64,000 bases of DNA from an uncultured Tenacibaculum sp. (GTDB lineage Bacteria; Bacteroidota; Bacteroidia; Flavobacteriales; Flavobacteriaceae): the NCBI RefSeq assembly GCF_947498805.1, contig NZ_CANMLT010000003.1, positions 248,001 through 312,000 on the forward strand, read 5' to 3'. This document shows positions 44,623 to 54,070 of the stretch, piece after piece; the stretch's first letter is position 1, and every line of letters starts with the position of its first letter. A program made the translations under genes and the position numbers. The notes under the pieces were generated by a model. That model saw only the letters and a program-made list of their open reading frames with translations, did no database searches and was not told the DNA's origin.

Positions 44623-46395
44623 TTAAATATTGTCTCCTCTTAATTTTCTAAACTTCTTTCTTGCATCTACTAAGTAAATACTATTTGGGTGGTCAAAAAT
44701 AATCTTTTGATAGTATTCTTTGGCCTTTTCTACGTCATTTAATTCATTATTGTATAATTCGGCCATATGATAGTATACATCATCTATTAAAATACCTTCA
44801 GCATCCATTTCTAAAATCTTAGCATAATTCAATATTGCCTCGTCATACTTCTTTAATTCAATATATATTTTTGCTTGTTTAAACAGTGCTTCGTCTTCAA
44901 TAGGCTGCCCCTTAAAATTGGTAATTACATCTTTCAATAATGCAACGGCCTCATTATTCTTACTTTGATATGCCAATAAACTTGCTTTTGCATATTCTTT
45001 TAATCCGGAAGGAATACTATCTTTTGGCTCATTATCAGAAATGGTTAAAAACAAATCAGCTGCATCATTTGCTATCAATTGACTTGCTGATCCTTTCAGC
45101 ACTTTTAATTGCGCTTTTGCCCATTTAAAATCATTCTTGAAATACGATGCTTGTGCTACTTTAAAACGTGCCTGCTGTGCTAAAAAATGATTTTTAAACT
45201 GCGTTTGCACCTGCGAATAGTAAATAAGTGCTTTATTAAACTTCTCTGTAAACACTAAAACATCTCCTAATTTTAGCTTTAGAGTAGCTCTAGTAAATTT
45301 AGAATTTGCATGCTTCTTTGCTTCTTCTAAAACTTTGATTGCCTTTTCCGGGTTTCCCTTGTGAAACGTTAAATAATCAGCATAAGCTATTTGTGTTCTA
45401 AATGTATTCCTGCTAATTCCATATTCATTAAAAACTGATTGAAATCGTTCTTCTATGTTGGATTGCTTAGTTTCAATTGCTATTTTTAACTTATAATTTA
45501 TAGCTATAAACTTATCAGTTGGATAGTTTGTTTTCTCTATAACTAAGTCAAAACAAGCTTCTGCCGTCTCATAATCTTTATTCTCCAGCGCTATTTTTCC
45601 TAAATCATTAATAGCTGCTAATTTATCAGGATCTCTAGCAAGCAATGCCTTTTTCTGAATGAAAGCTTTATTATATTCTTTTTGACGTACAAATAACCAT
45701 GCTAATAAATCGTTCCAAATATCTTTTGGATTGCTTATTGATTTTTTTAAAAGTGCTTTCTTAAATAAAACATTGTTTTCATTTTCAGCATCATCATTGA
45801 TATACCTGGCCGTATATCTTTTAACGTTATTCAAATAGTTCTTATTCTTATCTACCAAATCTACATAGGAGACAAACATTTTATTAAAATCACCTTTTTC
45901 TCCATAAATCTGGGCCAATTGAAAACCATAATTAGCATTCGGGTTATTTGCCATTACCTTTTCATAAGCTTCAATGGCATAATCTAATTTTGTATAATTC
46001 TTAAACAACCCTGCTACAATACTTCCGTATCCGTTTTTTTTATCAAGTGATTTTAATGCTTTTTGATAACTCTCTTCGGCCGCTTCCTTTTTCTGCTGAC
46101 GTTCATATGTATTACCAAGAATCACATATAAAAAAGTTAGTTTAGGTTGTCTTTCTAATTTTGTTAGCAATAAGTTTTCAGCAGCACCATATTGCTCCGT
46201 TTCTTGAAAACATGTAATCAACCTTCTTAAATAGGTTGTATTAAACGGACTTTTATCATACAATGATTTATAGAGCGATAATGCTTTATTGTATTCATTA
46301 TTTCTAAAATAATTTTCTGCAATAATGAAATCATTTTGTTGCGCCCAAACAAGCGAACTCATTGTCAATAATATAAACAGGAAGTACTTCTTCAT
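44623..46395 (-). CDS. Exported TPR-repeat protein
   Basis: A 590-aa protein with a signal peptide (1-18, VWAQ) and TPR helices nearly throughout (for example DFIIAENYFRNNEYNKALSL, GDVLVFTEKFNKALIYYSQ, YYHMAELYNNELNDVEKAKE). Such proteins serve as periplasmic or outer-membrane scaffolds. It lies 74 bp upstream of DUF4286 and rsmA on the same strand; a shared transcript is possible. No enzyme domain. Confidence 0.88.
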   Translation of the reverse strand: MKKYFLFILLTMSSLVWAQQNDFIIAENYFRNNEYNKALSLYKSLYDKSPFNTTYLRRLITCFQETEQYGAAENLLLTKLERQPKLTFLYVILGNTYERQQKKEAAEESYQKALKSLDKKNGYGSIVAGLFKNYTKLDYAIEAYEKVMANNPNANYGFQLAQIYGEKGDFNKMFVSYVDLVDKNKNYLNNVKRYTARYINDDAENENNVLFKKALLKKSISNPKDIWNDLLAWLFVRQKEYNKAFIQKKALLARDPDKLAAINDLGKIALENKDYETAEACFDLVIEKTNYPTDKFIAINYKLKIAIETKQSNIEERFQSVFNEYGISRNTFRTQIAYADYLTFHKGNPEKAIKVLEEAKKHANSKFTRATLKLKLGDVLVFTEKFNKALIYYSQVQTQFKNHFLAQQARFKVAQASYFKNDFKWAKAQLKVLKGSASQLIANDAADLFLTISDNEPKDSIPSGLKEYAKASLLAYQSKNNEAVALLKDVITNFKGQPIEDEALFKQAKIYIELKKYDEAILNYAKILEMDAEGILIDDVYYHMAELYNNELNDVEKAKEYYQKIIFDHPNSIYLVDARKKFRKLRGDNI

Positions 46396-46585
46396 ATAAC
46401 AAATTTATGAAATCAAAACTTAGTTCTTTGAGCTTAACTCAATTTTTACATTTCATTTTTAAAAAGTAGGGAAAACAACTATCTAATTGTTAATTATTTA
46501 CTAAAACAAATACTTTTAATTCCAAGTTTGTAACATTTTGGCACGAACTTTGTCTATTTAATAACATAACTAAACAACAGGTACT

Positions 46586-46729
46586 ATGAAGAACTTAACT
46601 AAACAATATGAAACGGCAAAAAACAATGCTAACGAGTTTATGAAGAAAGGTCAAATATCTCAATATTTTGAAGCGTTGTTAGAAATGAACAAATACAAGA
46701 AATTAATGGTTGCAGTAGTAGCCAACTAA
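46586..46729 (+). CDS. Small conserved 47-aa protein
   Basis: ATG 46586 to TAA 46729: MKNLTKQYETAKNNANEFMK and a second helix ending KLMVAVVAN. Two amphipathic helices, highly basic, cytoplasmic. A similar short protein recurs in Flavobacteriaceae as I recall, but no function is known to me. It has its own unit: an upstream region with TTTG and a near-match GAACTTTG (46545-46552) and a strong terminator 32 bp downstream, which is strong evidence of a real gene in an otherwise empty gap. Confidence 0.75.
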   Translation: MKNLTKQYETAKNNANEFMKKGQISQYFEALLEMNKYKKLMVAVVAN

Positions 46730-46760
46730 CAAGTATATATTTATTTTTAGGGGAATAAAT

Positions 46761-46806
46761 GAAAAATCCCAAGAATTGTGTAATGCAATCTTGGGATTTT
46801 CAATTT
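46761..46806. terminator. Bidirectional terminator between the 47-aa gene and serS
   Basis: GAAAATCCCAAGATT ... AATCTTGGGATTTTC stem, T-rich on the right and A-rich on the left, so it can serve both convergent genes. Confidence 0.88.
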
Positions 46807-46825
46807 TTATATTTTTTTACGATTC

Positions 46826-48100
46826 CTAGTCAATCATATCAAAACCACAATAAGGAACTAATACCTCTGGTATTTTAATTCCTTCTGGAGTTTGATAGTT
46901 TTCTAAAATTCCAGCTAATACTCTTGGTAAAGCTAAAGAACTTGCATTTAATGTATGCGCTAATTGACTCTTTCCTTCTTTATTTTTAAAACGTAATTTT
47001 AAACGATTTGCTTGAAAAGATTCTACATTTGATGCAGAACTAATTTCTAGCCAACGGTTTTGTGCTGTAGAATACACTTCAAAATCAAAAGTTAAAGTTG
47101 CTGTAAACCCTGTATCTCCACCGCACAAACGTAAAATACGATATGGTAATTTTAACTCACGTAAAATTCCTTTAATATGCTCTACAATATCATTTAATGC
47201 ATTGTATGAGTTATCAGGATGTTCCACTCGAACCAACTCTACTTTGTCAAATTGATGCAAACGGTTTAAACCTCTTACATGCGCTCCATAACTTCCTGCC
47301 TCACGACGAAAACATGGTGTATATCCAGTATATGCCTTTGGTAAATCACTTTCTTGTAATAAATCACCTCTGTGCATATTTGTAATAGGCACTTCTGATG
47401 TTGGAATTAAATATAAATCATCTGCAGTAACATGGTACATTTGCCCTTCTTTATCTGGCAATTGTCCTGTACCTAAACCTGAAGCTTCATTAATTAAATG
47501 CGGAACTTGAACCTCTGTATACCCTGCTGCTGTATTCTTATCTAAAAAGTAACTAACTAATGCTCTTTGTAAACGTGCTCCTTTTCCTTTATAAATTGGA
47601 AAACCAGCTCCACTTACTTTAGCTCCTAATTCGAAATCAATAATATCATATTTCTTCGCTAACTCCCAGTGAGGTAATGCTTCTTCTCCTAAGTTTGGAA
47701 CAATTCCTTCTTTAAAAATCTCTTCATTATCTTCCTCATTTTTTCCTGCAACTACAGATGCATGAGGAATGTTTGGAATTTGATACAATAAGTTTTGTAG
47801 CAAATCAGATGCTTCATTTAACTTTTCAGTAAGCTCTTTATCTTGAGCTTTTAACTGTCCTGTTTTTTCTTTTAACTCATTTGCTTTTTGTACCTCTCCA
47901 GATTTAAAAAGACCACCAATTTCCTTGGATATTTTGTTCGATTCAGCTTTTACATTATCTAATAAAACTTGTGTAGCTCTACGCGTTTCATCAGCAGTTA
48001 ATACTTCTTCAATCATTGCTTCTGCATTAGCAAAATTTCTTTTTGCCAACCCTTCTAAAACAGTTTGTTTGTTTTCTCTAATAAACTGAACCTGTAACAT
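46826..48100 (-). CDS. serS: Serine--tRNA ligase
   Basis: 424 aa from ATG 48100 (MLQVQFIRENKQTVLEGL). An upstream start adding eight residues would sit inside the promoter. N-terminal coiled-coil arm (about 25-100), class II motif 2 as FRREAGSYGAHVRGLNRLHQF and motif 3 as LALPRVLAGILENYQ. Charges tRNA-Ser, and tRNA-Sec where present. Stand-alone gene. Confidence 0.97.
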   Translation of the reverse strand: MLQVQFIRENKQTVLEGLAKRNFANAEAMIEEVLTADETRRATQVLLDNVKAESNKISKEIGGLFKSGEVQKANELKEKTGQLKAQDKELTEKLNEASDLLQNLLYQIPNIPHASVVAGKNEEDNEEIFKEGIVPNLGEEALPHWELAKKYDIIDFELGAKVSGAGFPIYKGKGARLQRALVSYFLDKNTAAGYTEVQVPHLINEASGLGTGQLPDKEGQMYHVTADDLYLIPTSEVPITNMHRGDLLQESDLPKAYTGYTPCFRREAGSYGAHVRGLNRLHQFDKVELVRVEHPDNSYNALNDIVEHIKGILRELKLPYRILRLCGGDTGFTATLTFDFEVYSTAQNRWLEISSASNVESFQANRLKLRFKNKEGKSQLAHTLNASSLALPRVLAGILENYQTPEGIKIPEVLVPYCGFDMID

Positions 48101-48121
48101 CTTTTTAATTTTTAAGAAACG

Positions 48122-48129
48122 CAAAGATA
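48122..48129 (-). promoter_or_regulatory. -7 promoter element of serS
   Basis: Minus strand TATCTTTG, 21 nt before the chosen serS ATG and overlapping the alternative upstream start. Confidence 0.55.
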
Positions 48130-48158
48130 TAGCTTGTTACAGATTTAAGCAATCTTAT

Positions 48159-49091
48159 TTATTGGTTTGTTTGAATATGCAAAATAGCGTCTTCTTTGTC
48201 TATTTTAAGTTGATTGATTAAAGAAGTAACCGAATCAAACTTTTGTTCTGCTCGTAAATAGTAAAGCAATTCAACGGTAAGTTCTTTTCCGTATAAATCA
48301 CTATCAAAATCAAAAAAGTGTACCTCTATGGTTTGGTGTTCTCCATTAACGGTAGGTCTATTACCAATATTCATCATTCCGTAGACCTCTTGATTGGCAA
48401 TGGTAGATTTTACCACGTATACTCCTGTTTTTGGAATTAACTTGTACTGCTCTACTACATCAATATTTGCAGTGGGATATCCTATCTTACCTCCTAATTG
48501 TTTTCCATTAACAACCTTTCCCGTTAAGGAAAAATTATATCCTAAATACTTGTTTGCAGTTTTTAACTCTCCATTTGCTAAGGCTCTTCTAATTTTCGTA
48601 GAGCTTACAGAGACATCATCTATATCTTGAGCAGGAATTTCTTCAACCGTAAAATCATACATATGTGAATACTCGGTAAGTTGTTCTATATTCCCTTCTC
48701 TATTTTTTCCAAAATGGTGATCATACCCAATGATTAATTTATACGTATTTAGTTGGTTCACCAATACATCACGTACAAAATCTAAAGCCGTTAATCGAGA
48801 AAACTCCTTACTAAAAGGGTGAATTATTAAATAATCGAGTCCTAATTTTTCTAAGCGGGCTGCTCTTTCATTAATTGTATTAATCAATTCTATCGAAGCG
48901 TCTTTTTGAAGCACCATTCTTGGGTGTGGAAAGAAGGTTAATAACACCGACTTTTTACCTATTTTTTTTGCTTCAGCGACTAATTTTTCAATAATTTTTT
49001 GATGCCCAATATGTACCCCATCAAATGTTCCAATGGTTACAATCGTTTCTTCTTTTGGCTTGAAATCAAAAATTGAGTGGGTTATTTCCAA
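48159..49091 (-). CDS. ribF: Bifunctional riboflavin kinase/FAD synthetase
   Basis: About 310 aa from a TTG at 49091 ((M)EITHSIFDFKP). The longer ATG version (49121) would begin ATG-TACCTTTG, that is, on top of the -7 promoter element, so it is unlikely. N-terminal FAD synthetase nucleotidyltransferase with IGTFDGVHIGHQKI and SSTKIRRALANG; C-terminal flavokinase with GKQLGGKIGYPTANID and ending in the usual short helix. It makes FMN and FAD from riboflavin. The TTG start is my best reading, not certain. Confidence 0.9.
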   Translation of the reverse strand: MEITHSIFDFKPKEETIVTIGTFDGVHIGHQKIIEKLVAEAKKIGKKSVLLTFFPHPRMVLQKDASIELINTINERAARLEKLGLDYLIIHPFSKEFSRLTALDFVRDVLVNQLNTYKLIIGYDHHFGKNREGNIEQLTEYSHMYDFTVEEIPAQDIDDVSVSSTKIRRALANGELKTANKYLGYNFSLTGKVVNGKQLGGKIGYPTANIDVVEQYKLIPKTGVYVVKSTIANQEVYGMMNIGNRPTVNGEHQTIEVHFFDFDSDLYGKELTVELLYYLRAEQKFDSVTSLINQLKIDKEDAILHIQTNQ

Positions 49092-49110
49092 TCGTACTAA
49101 ATAATTTTTA

Positions 49111-49118
49111 CAAAGGTA
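49111..49118 (-). promoter_or_regulatory. -7 promoter element of ribF
   Basis: Minus strand TACCTTTG, 19 nt upstream of the proposed TTG start. Confidence 0.55.
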
Positions 49119-49284
49119 CAATTATGCATAAAACTGTCTAAAAACTAATAGATTTTTCTTGTAAAATGTCAATTTTATAAAATATTAACCATAAAAATGA
49201 TATTATCACAAAATCTGAATACTTATATTTTATAAATAAAAAAAAATTGTATTTTGCGCTTTAGTTAACAAATTAATTTACATT

Positions 49285-52074
49285 ATGATTAAAAGACTAT
49301 TACTTGTTGCATTTGTGCTGTTTAGCTCTGCTGCAATGGTTGCACAAACAACCATTTCGGGTACAGTTAAAGATGCAGCTCTAGGTGAAGGAATACCAGG
49401 AGCGAACATTAAAGTTTCAAGAAAGGCAGTGGGTACTACTACTGATTTTGATGGTAATTTTACCCTTACAGTAACAGATACTCCCCCTTTTACAGTTGAA
49501 ATTTCTTCACTTGGGTATCAAACAAAAAGTGTTGAAATAACCCAAAATAACCAAGTTATTGAGGTTAATTTAACTGAAAATGCTACTTCTTTAGACGAGG
49601 TAGTTGTTTCTGCATCTAGAACTCCAGAACGTGTTATGGAATCTCCTGTAACAATTGAACGTTTTGATTCAAGAGCAATTAAAAACACAGCTTCTGCATC
49701 TTATTACGATGCTTTAGAAAACTTAAAAGGTGTTGATGTTAATTCTGGTGGATTAACATTTAAAACAGTTAACACTCGTGGTTTTGCTACGTTTGGTAAC
49801 GAGCGTTTCGTACAGTTAGTAGACGGAATGGACAACGCATCTCCTGCATTAAACTTTGCAGTAGGAAATCTTTTAGGTGTTTCTGAATTAGATGTGAAAA
49901 GTGTAGAAATTTTACCAGGAGCCGCTTCGGCTTTATATGGTGCCAACGCATTTAACGGTATCATGTTAATGACTAGTAAAAACCCATTTGACGACCAAGG
50001 AATTAGTGTTAGTTTAAAAGGAGGTGTTACAAGTCAAGAAGCTGCTGGAGACAATGAGTTTTACGACTTAGGTATTCGTATGGCGCATGTTTTCGATGAT
50101 AAATTTGCTGCTAAAGTTAGCTTAAGCTACTTAAAAGGTGAAGAATGGCATGCTACTGATAGAAGAAACACAAACGGTATCGGTAGAGGATATACAAATG
50201 ACGGTGCTTTAAGCCACGCAGACAATCCAAACTATGATGGAGCGAATGTATATGGTGATGAGGTAACTTTTAACATGAGAGATGTTGCAAGAGGATTAAT
50301 TGGTGCAGGAGTACTTCCTCCATCAGCTGCAGCATTTATCAATACACATATTCCTAATAGAAATATTAGTAGAACAGGATATGACGAAAGAGATTTAATG
50401 AACTACGATGCTAAAAGTGTTAAGTTTAATGGATCTTTACATTATCGCCCATTAGGGAATGATAGAGTAGAAATTATCTGGAATTCAAAATTTGGTACTG
50501 GTAATACTATCTACCAAGGACAAAACAGATATTTCTTAAAGAACTTCTTTATGGAACAACATAAATTAGAAGTTAGAGGTAAAAACTTCTTCGTAAGAGG
50601 TTATTATGCTGGTGAAGATGCTGGTGATTCTTATGATACTCGTTTTGCTGCGATTAACATCTTAAATGGATGGAAAGACCACCAAACATGGTTTGGACAA
50701 TATGTTGGAACATTTTTCCAAGCAGTTGCTCAAAATGGTTTAAGCGAAGCTCAAGCGCACGTTTTAGCAAGACAAGTTGCTGAAACTGGTAGAGCAGAAG
50801 TTGGTTCTGCACAATACAATTCATTATTTAATAGTGTAATTGATAATCCAGATTTACAAAACGGTGCTAAGTTTAGAGATAACACTAGTTATTACCACGC
50901 TGATGCTAACTTAAACTTACGTGATTATATTGATTGGGCAGAAGTGCAAGTTGGAGGATCATTCCGTGAATACAACTTAAATTCTTTTGGAACAATTTAT
51001 ACTGACCGTGAAAGCCCAATTAGCTATAACGAATATGGTATATATACACAATTACAAAAGAAGATGATGGATGAGCGCTTAAAATTAACGGCTTCTGCTC
51101 GTTATGATAAGTCTCAAAACTTTAGCGGAAACTTCTCTCCAAGAGTATCTTTAGCATATGCTGCAGGAGAAACTAAGAACCATAACTTTAGAGCTTCTTT
51201 CCAAACAGGTTTCCGTAACCCAACTACTCAAGATCAATACATTGGTTTAGCAACAGGTGCAGGATTTATTCTTGGTACTGCTGAAGACAATTTAGATAGA
51301 TTCTCTACTACAGTTAATGGATTTACAATTACGGGTAGAGATGTATTTACAAGAGGATATTCTGCAAATTCTATTGCATTAAACGCACCTCAACAAGTAC
51401 AAACAGAATTAGTTAAACCAGAACAAGTAACTGCTTTTGAAGTTGGTTATCGTGGTGCTATTCCTGTAGGAGAAAACAAGTTATCTGTTGACTTCAGTAC
51501 ATACTACAACATGTATACTGACTTTATTGCAAACAAAGATGTTGTTGTATTAGTAAACCCTGCTGATGCGGCGTTAACTGGTCAAAATTTAATAGATGCT
51601 TTAAATAATAGATCTCTTACTTTCAGTACAAAAACAAACTCTGTTGCTGATGTAAATTCTTACGGTATTGGTTTAGGATTAAATACTAAAGTATTTAATG
51701 GATTTAACGTTGGATTAAACTATACTTGGTCTAAGTTTGATTTTGATCAATCTCAAGACCCTGACTTTGAGGCTGGGTTTAATACTCCAGAGCATAAAGT
51801 TAAGGCTCAATTTGGACACCCTAACTTATTCGAAAACTTCGGATTCAATGTTAGTGGACGTTGGCAAAATTCATTCTACTGGGAATCGACTTTCTTAGAA
51901 GGAAATGTTGAAGGTAGAACTGTAATTGATGCTCAAATAAACTATGCTGTTCCTTCAATTAAATCTGTGTTCAAGGTTGGTGGATCTAACTTAACTGGAG
52001 AAGAGTTTTTAAGTGCTCCTGGTGTAGGTGCTGTAGGATCTCAGTATTATATTTCTTGGACAATCAATAACTAA
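49285..52074 (+). CDS. TonB-dependent outer-membrane receptor
   Basis: A 929-aa receptor: signal peptide 1-21 (MVAQ), carboxypeptidase-regulatory-like beta domain (about 23-105, TTISGTVKDAALGEGIPGANI), TonB box region near DEVVVSASRTPERVME, plug domain (about 120-235, with VEILPGAASALYGANAFNGI) and a 22-strand barrel to the end. Unlike SusC proteins it is followed by an SGNH lipoprotein, not SusD. It probably imports a product released by that esterase, or another substrate. Two regions of barrel loops (near 480-540 and 780-800) are Ala/Gln/Asn-rich. Confidence 0.95.
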   Translation: MIKRLLLVAFVLFSSAAMVAQTTISGTVKDAALGEGIPGANIKVSRKAVGTTTDFDGNFTLTVTDTPPFTVEISSLGYQTKSVEITQNNQVIEVNLTENATSLDEVVVSASRTPERVMESPVTIERFDSRAIKNTASASYYDALENLKGVDVNSGGLTFKTVNTRGFATFGNERFVQLVDGMDNASPALNFAVGNLLGVSELDVKSVEILPGAASALYGANAFNGIMLMTSKNPFDDQGISVSLKGGVTSQEAAGDNEFYDLGIRMAHVFDDKFAAKVSLSYLKGEEWHATDRRNTNGIGRGYTNDGALSHADNPNYDGANVYGDEVTFNMRDVARGLIGAGVLPPSAAAFINTHIPNRNISRTGYDERDLMNYDAKSVKFNGSLHYRPLGNDRVEIIWNSKFGTGNTIYQGQNRYFLKNFFMEQHKLEVRGKNFFVRGYYAGEDAGDSYDTRFAAINILNGWKDHQTWFGQYVGTFFQAVAQNGLSEAQAHVLARQVAETGRAEVGSAQYNSLFNSVIDNPDLQNGAKFRDNTSYYHADANLNLRDYIDWAEVQVGGSFREYNLNSFGTIYTDRESPISYNEYGIYTQLQKKMMDERLKLTASARYDKSQNFSGNFSPRVSLAYAAGETKNHNFRASFQTGFRNPTTQDQYIGLATGAGFILGTAEDNLDRFSTTVNGFTITGRDVFTRGYSANSIALNAPQQVQTELVKPEQVTAFEVGYRGAIPVGENKLSVDFSTYYNMYTDFIANKDVVVLVNPADAALTGQNLIDALNNRSLTFSTKTNSVADVNSYGIGLGLNTKVFNGFNVGLNYTWSKFDFDQSQDPDFEAGFNTPEHKVKAQFGHPNLFENFGFNVSGRWQNSFYWESTFLEGNVEGRTVIDAQINYAVPSIKSVFKVGGSNLTGEEFLSAPGVGAVGSQYYISWTINN

Positions 52075-52085
52075 AAAATCGAAGA

Positions 52086-53729
52086 ATGAAAAATATTTTT
52101 AAATATACATTAGTATCAGCAATTATCACAGGTATGGTAGCTTGTGATGTTGATAATACTTTACCAGAAATTAAAGCTCCTACTGTTGAAGTACAAGCAG
52201 GTAGTGCAGATTTTTCTAAATATGTAGCTATAGGTGCTTCTTTTACAGCTGGTTTTGCCGATAATGCTTTATTCAAAGCTTCTCAAGAGTTCTCTTTCCC
52301 GAATACATTATCAAAGAAATTTGCGATGGCCGGAGGAGGAACTTTTACTCAACCATTAATGAATGATAATTTTGGTGGTTTAATTTTAAATGGAGCCCCA
52401 GTAGTTAGTCCTGTTACAGGTCAACGATTATTTACTGAAAGATTAGTATTTAACGGAACTGCACCAGCTCCATTAAACACTTTAAATCCTGCAGCAATGT
52501 CTACTACAGATTTTGCTTTAAACAATCCAACAGGTCCATTTAATAACTTTGGAGTTCCTGGAGCTAGAAGTACTCATTTAGTTGCTCCTGGTTTTGGTAA
52601 TTTAGCTAATTTCCCATTAGCAAACCCATATGCAATTAGAATGGCGGGAGGATCAAATTCTTCTATCATAGATTTAGCAGTAGACCAAAACCCAACATTC
52701 TTTACTTTATCTGAATTTGGAGGAAATGATGTTTTAGGATATGCTATTACTGGTGGTGATGGTTCAAGTCCAATTACAACAACTGCTGATTTTGATTTAG
52801 CTTTAAATGTTGTAGTTACTAAATTAAAAGCTACCAATGCTAAAGGTGTTGTAGCAAACCTACCATACATTACAAGTTTAGCTCATTTTACTACGGTTCC
52901 TTATGCTCCATTAGATCCTTCTAATCCAGCATTAGCAGCTCAAATACCAACGTTAAACACAGTATATGGAGCATTAAACCAAATATTTACAGCTTTAGGA
53001 GAAACTAACAGAATTATTCAGTTTTCTACCACTGCTGCAAATCCAGTTGTAATACATGATGAGAATTTAACTCCTTTATCAGGAACAATTACTGCTGCTT
53101 TAGGTGCAAATCCTGCATTTGTTCCTTTCGTTCAATCATTAGGTTTACCTGCTTCTGCTGCTCCATTAGTAGCACAGTTAATGGGGAATCAGTATGGACA
53201 AGCTAGACCAGCAACTGCTGATGATTTATTAGTTTTACCAAGTAGTAGTGTAATTGCTACTGTAAATAACGATGCTGCGGCGGCTTTAATCGCTGCAAGT
53301 GGTGGTTTATTACCTCCTGCATTGGCTGGTCAATTCTCTGCTGAAGGATTAACTTTACCATTAGCTGACAAATGGGTATTAACTCCACAGGAGCAAGCTG
53401 AAATTAAAACTGCAACAGACGCATACAATACTAGTCTTAAAGCGAAAGCTGATGAAAATGGTTATGCATTTGTAGATTTCAACGCTGTTTTACAAGAGGC
53501 TGCAACTACTGGATTAACTTTTGACAACTATCAATTAAATACTAGTTTAGTAACTGGTGGTTTAATTAGTTTAGATGGTATTCACTTAACAGCTAGAGGT
53601 TATGCTATTATGGCTAACAAGATGTTAGAAGCTATTGATACTACTTATGGATCTAACTTTACTCAAGCGACCGATGGTTTAGCTAAAGCTGCTAACTTCC
53701 CAACGAATTATTCTCCTGCTTTACAATAA
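52086..53729 (+). CDS. SGNH/GDSL-type hydrolase lipoprotein
   Basis: A 547-aa lipoprotein (lipobox GMVAC, Cys20) with the SGNH blocks: block I as VAIGASFTAGFAD (nucleophile Ser52, Ala in place of the usual Asp), a block II Gly in NNFGVPGARSTH, block III GGND (Asn214) and block V DGIHLTARG (Asp497, His500). The long region between blocks III and V (about 215-495) holds Ala/Leu-rich helices not found in short GDSL esterases. It starts 11 bp after the TonB receptor gene, so the pair forms one unit: surface lipid or ester hydrolysis plus uptake, or an outer-membrane complex. Substrate unknown. Confidence 0.88.
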   Translation: MKNIFKYTLVSAIITGMVACDVDNTLPEIKAPTVEVQAGSADFSKYVAIGASFTAGFADNALFKASQEFSFPNTLSKKFAMAGGGTFTQPLMNDNFGGLILNGAPVVSPVTGQRLFTERLVFNGTAPAPLNTLNPAAMSTTDFALNNPTGPFNNFGVPGARSTHLVAPGFGNLANFPLANPYAIRMAGGSNSSIIDLAVDQNPTFFTLSEFGGNDVLGYAITGGDGSSPITTTADFDLALNVVVTKLKATNAKGVVANLPYITSLAHFTTVPYAPLDPSNPALAAQIPTLNTVYGALNQIFTALGETNRIIQFSTTAANPVVIHDENLTPLSGTITAALGANPAFVPFVQSLGLPASAAPLVAQLMGNQYGQARPATADDLLVLPSSSVIATVNNDAAAALIAASGGLLPPALAGQFSAEGLTLPLADKWVLTPQEQAEIKTATDAYNTSLKAKADENGYAFVDFNAVLQEAATTGLTFDNYQLNTSLVTGGLISLDGIHLTARGYAIMANKMLEAIDTTYGSNFTQATDGLAKAANFPTNYSPALQ

Positions 53730-53751
53730 AAGAAAAGGAGTTATTATAAAT

Positions 53752-53785
53752 AAAAAAGAGGAGCTTTACAGCTCCTCTTTTTTAT
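53752..53785. terminator. Bidirectional terminator after the SGNH gene
   Basis: AAAAAAGAGGAGC / GCTCCTCTTTTTT perfect stem. It overlaps the end of the convergent 75-aa gene. Confidence 0.92.
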
Positions 53786-53993
53786 TTTCATTATTGTTTA
53801 TTATATACTTCTTGTATTTACCATCTTTATATCGATGATAAATAAATAGCGGCATTAGTATAAATGCCATATATAATACTCCTAATCCCATTACGACTTG
53901 GGCTTTGGGATGTAATGTATTTAATAAATACGCTCCAATAATCATCCATACTAAAAAGATGATAAATAATACTTTTAATACTGTTTTCATCAA
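53766..53993 (-). CDS. Small membrane protein
   Basis: A 75-aa protein with two membrane helices (about 5-24 and 32-52) and a charged C-terminal tail ending NNNENKKEEL. No family recognised. Its coding end lies within the bidirectional terminator. It is on the same strand as glyS, downstream of it, but a terminator-like hairpin lies between. Confidence 0.65.
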   Translation of the reverse strand: MMKTVLKVLFIIFLVWMIIGAYLLNTLHPKAQVVMGLGVLYMAFILMPLFIYHRYKDGKYKKYIINNNENKKEEL

Positions 53994-54017
53994 AATTCTT
54001 TTACATTACAAAAATAA

Positions 54018-54047
54018 AAAACCTACCAATGTGAACTGATAGGTTTT
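54018..54047 (-). terminator. Terminator of glyS
   Basis: AAAACCTA ... TAGGTTTT stem (some further pairing inside) with a T-rich run on the minus strand, just after the glyS stop. Confidence 0.7.
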
Positions 54048-54070
54048 AAACTTATTTAGATAAGGTTTTA

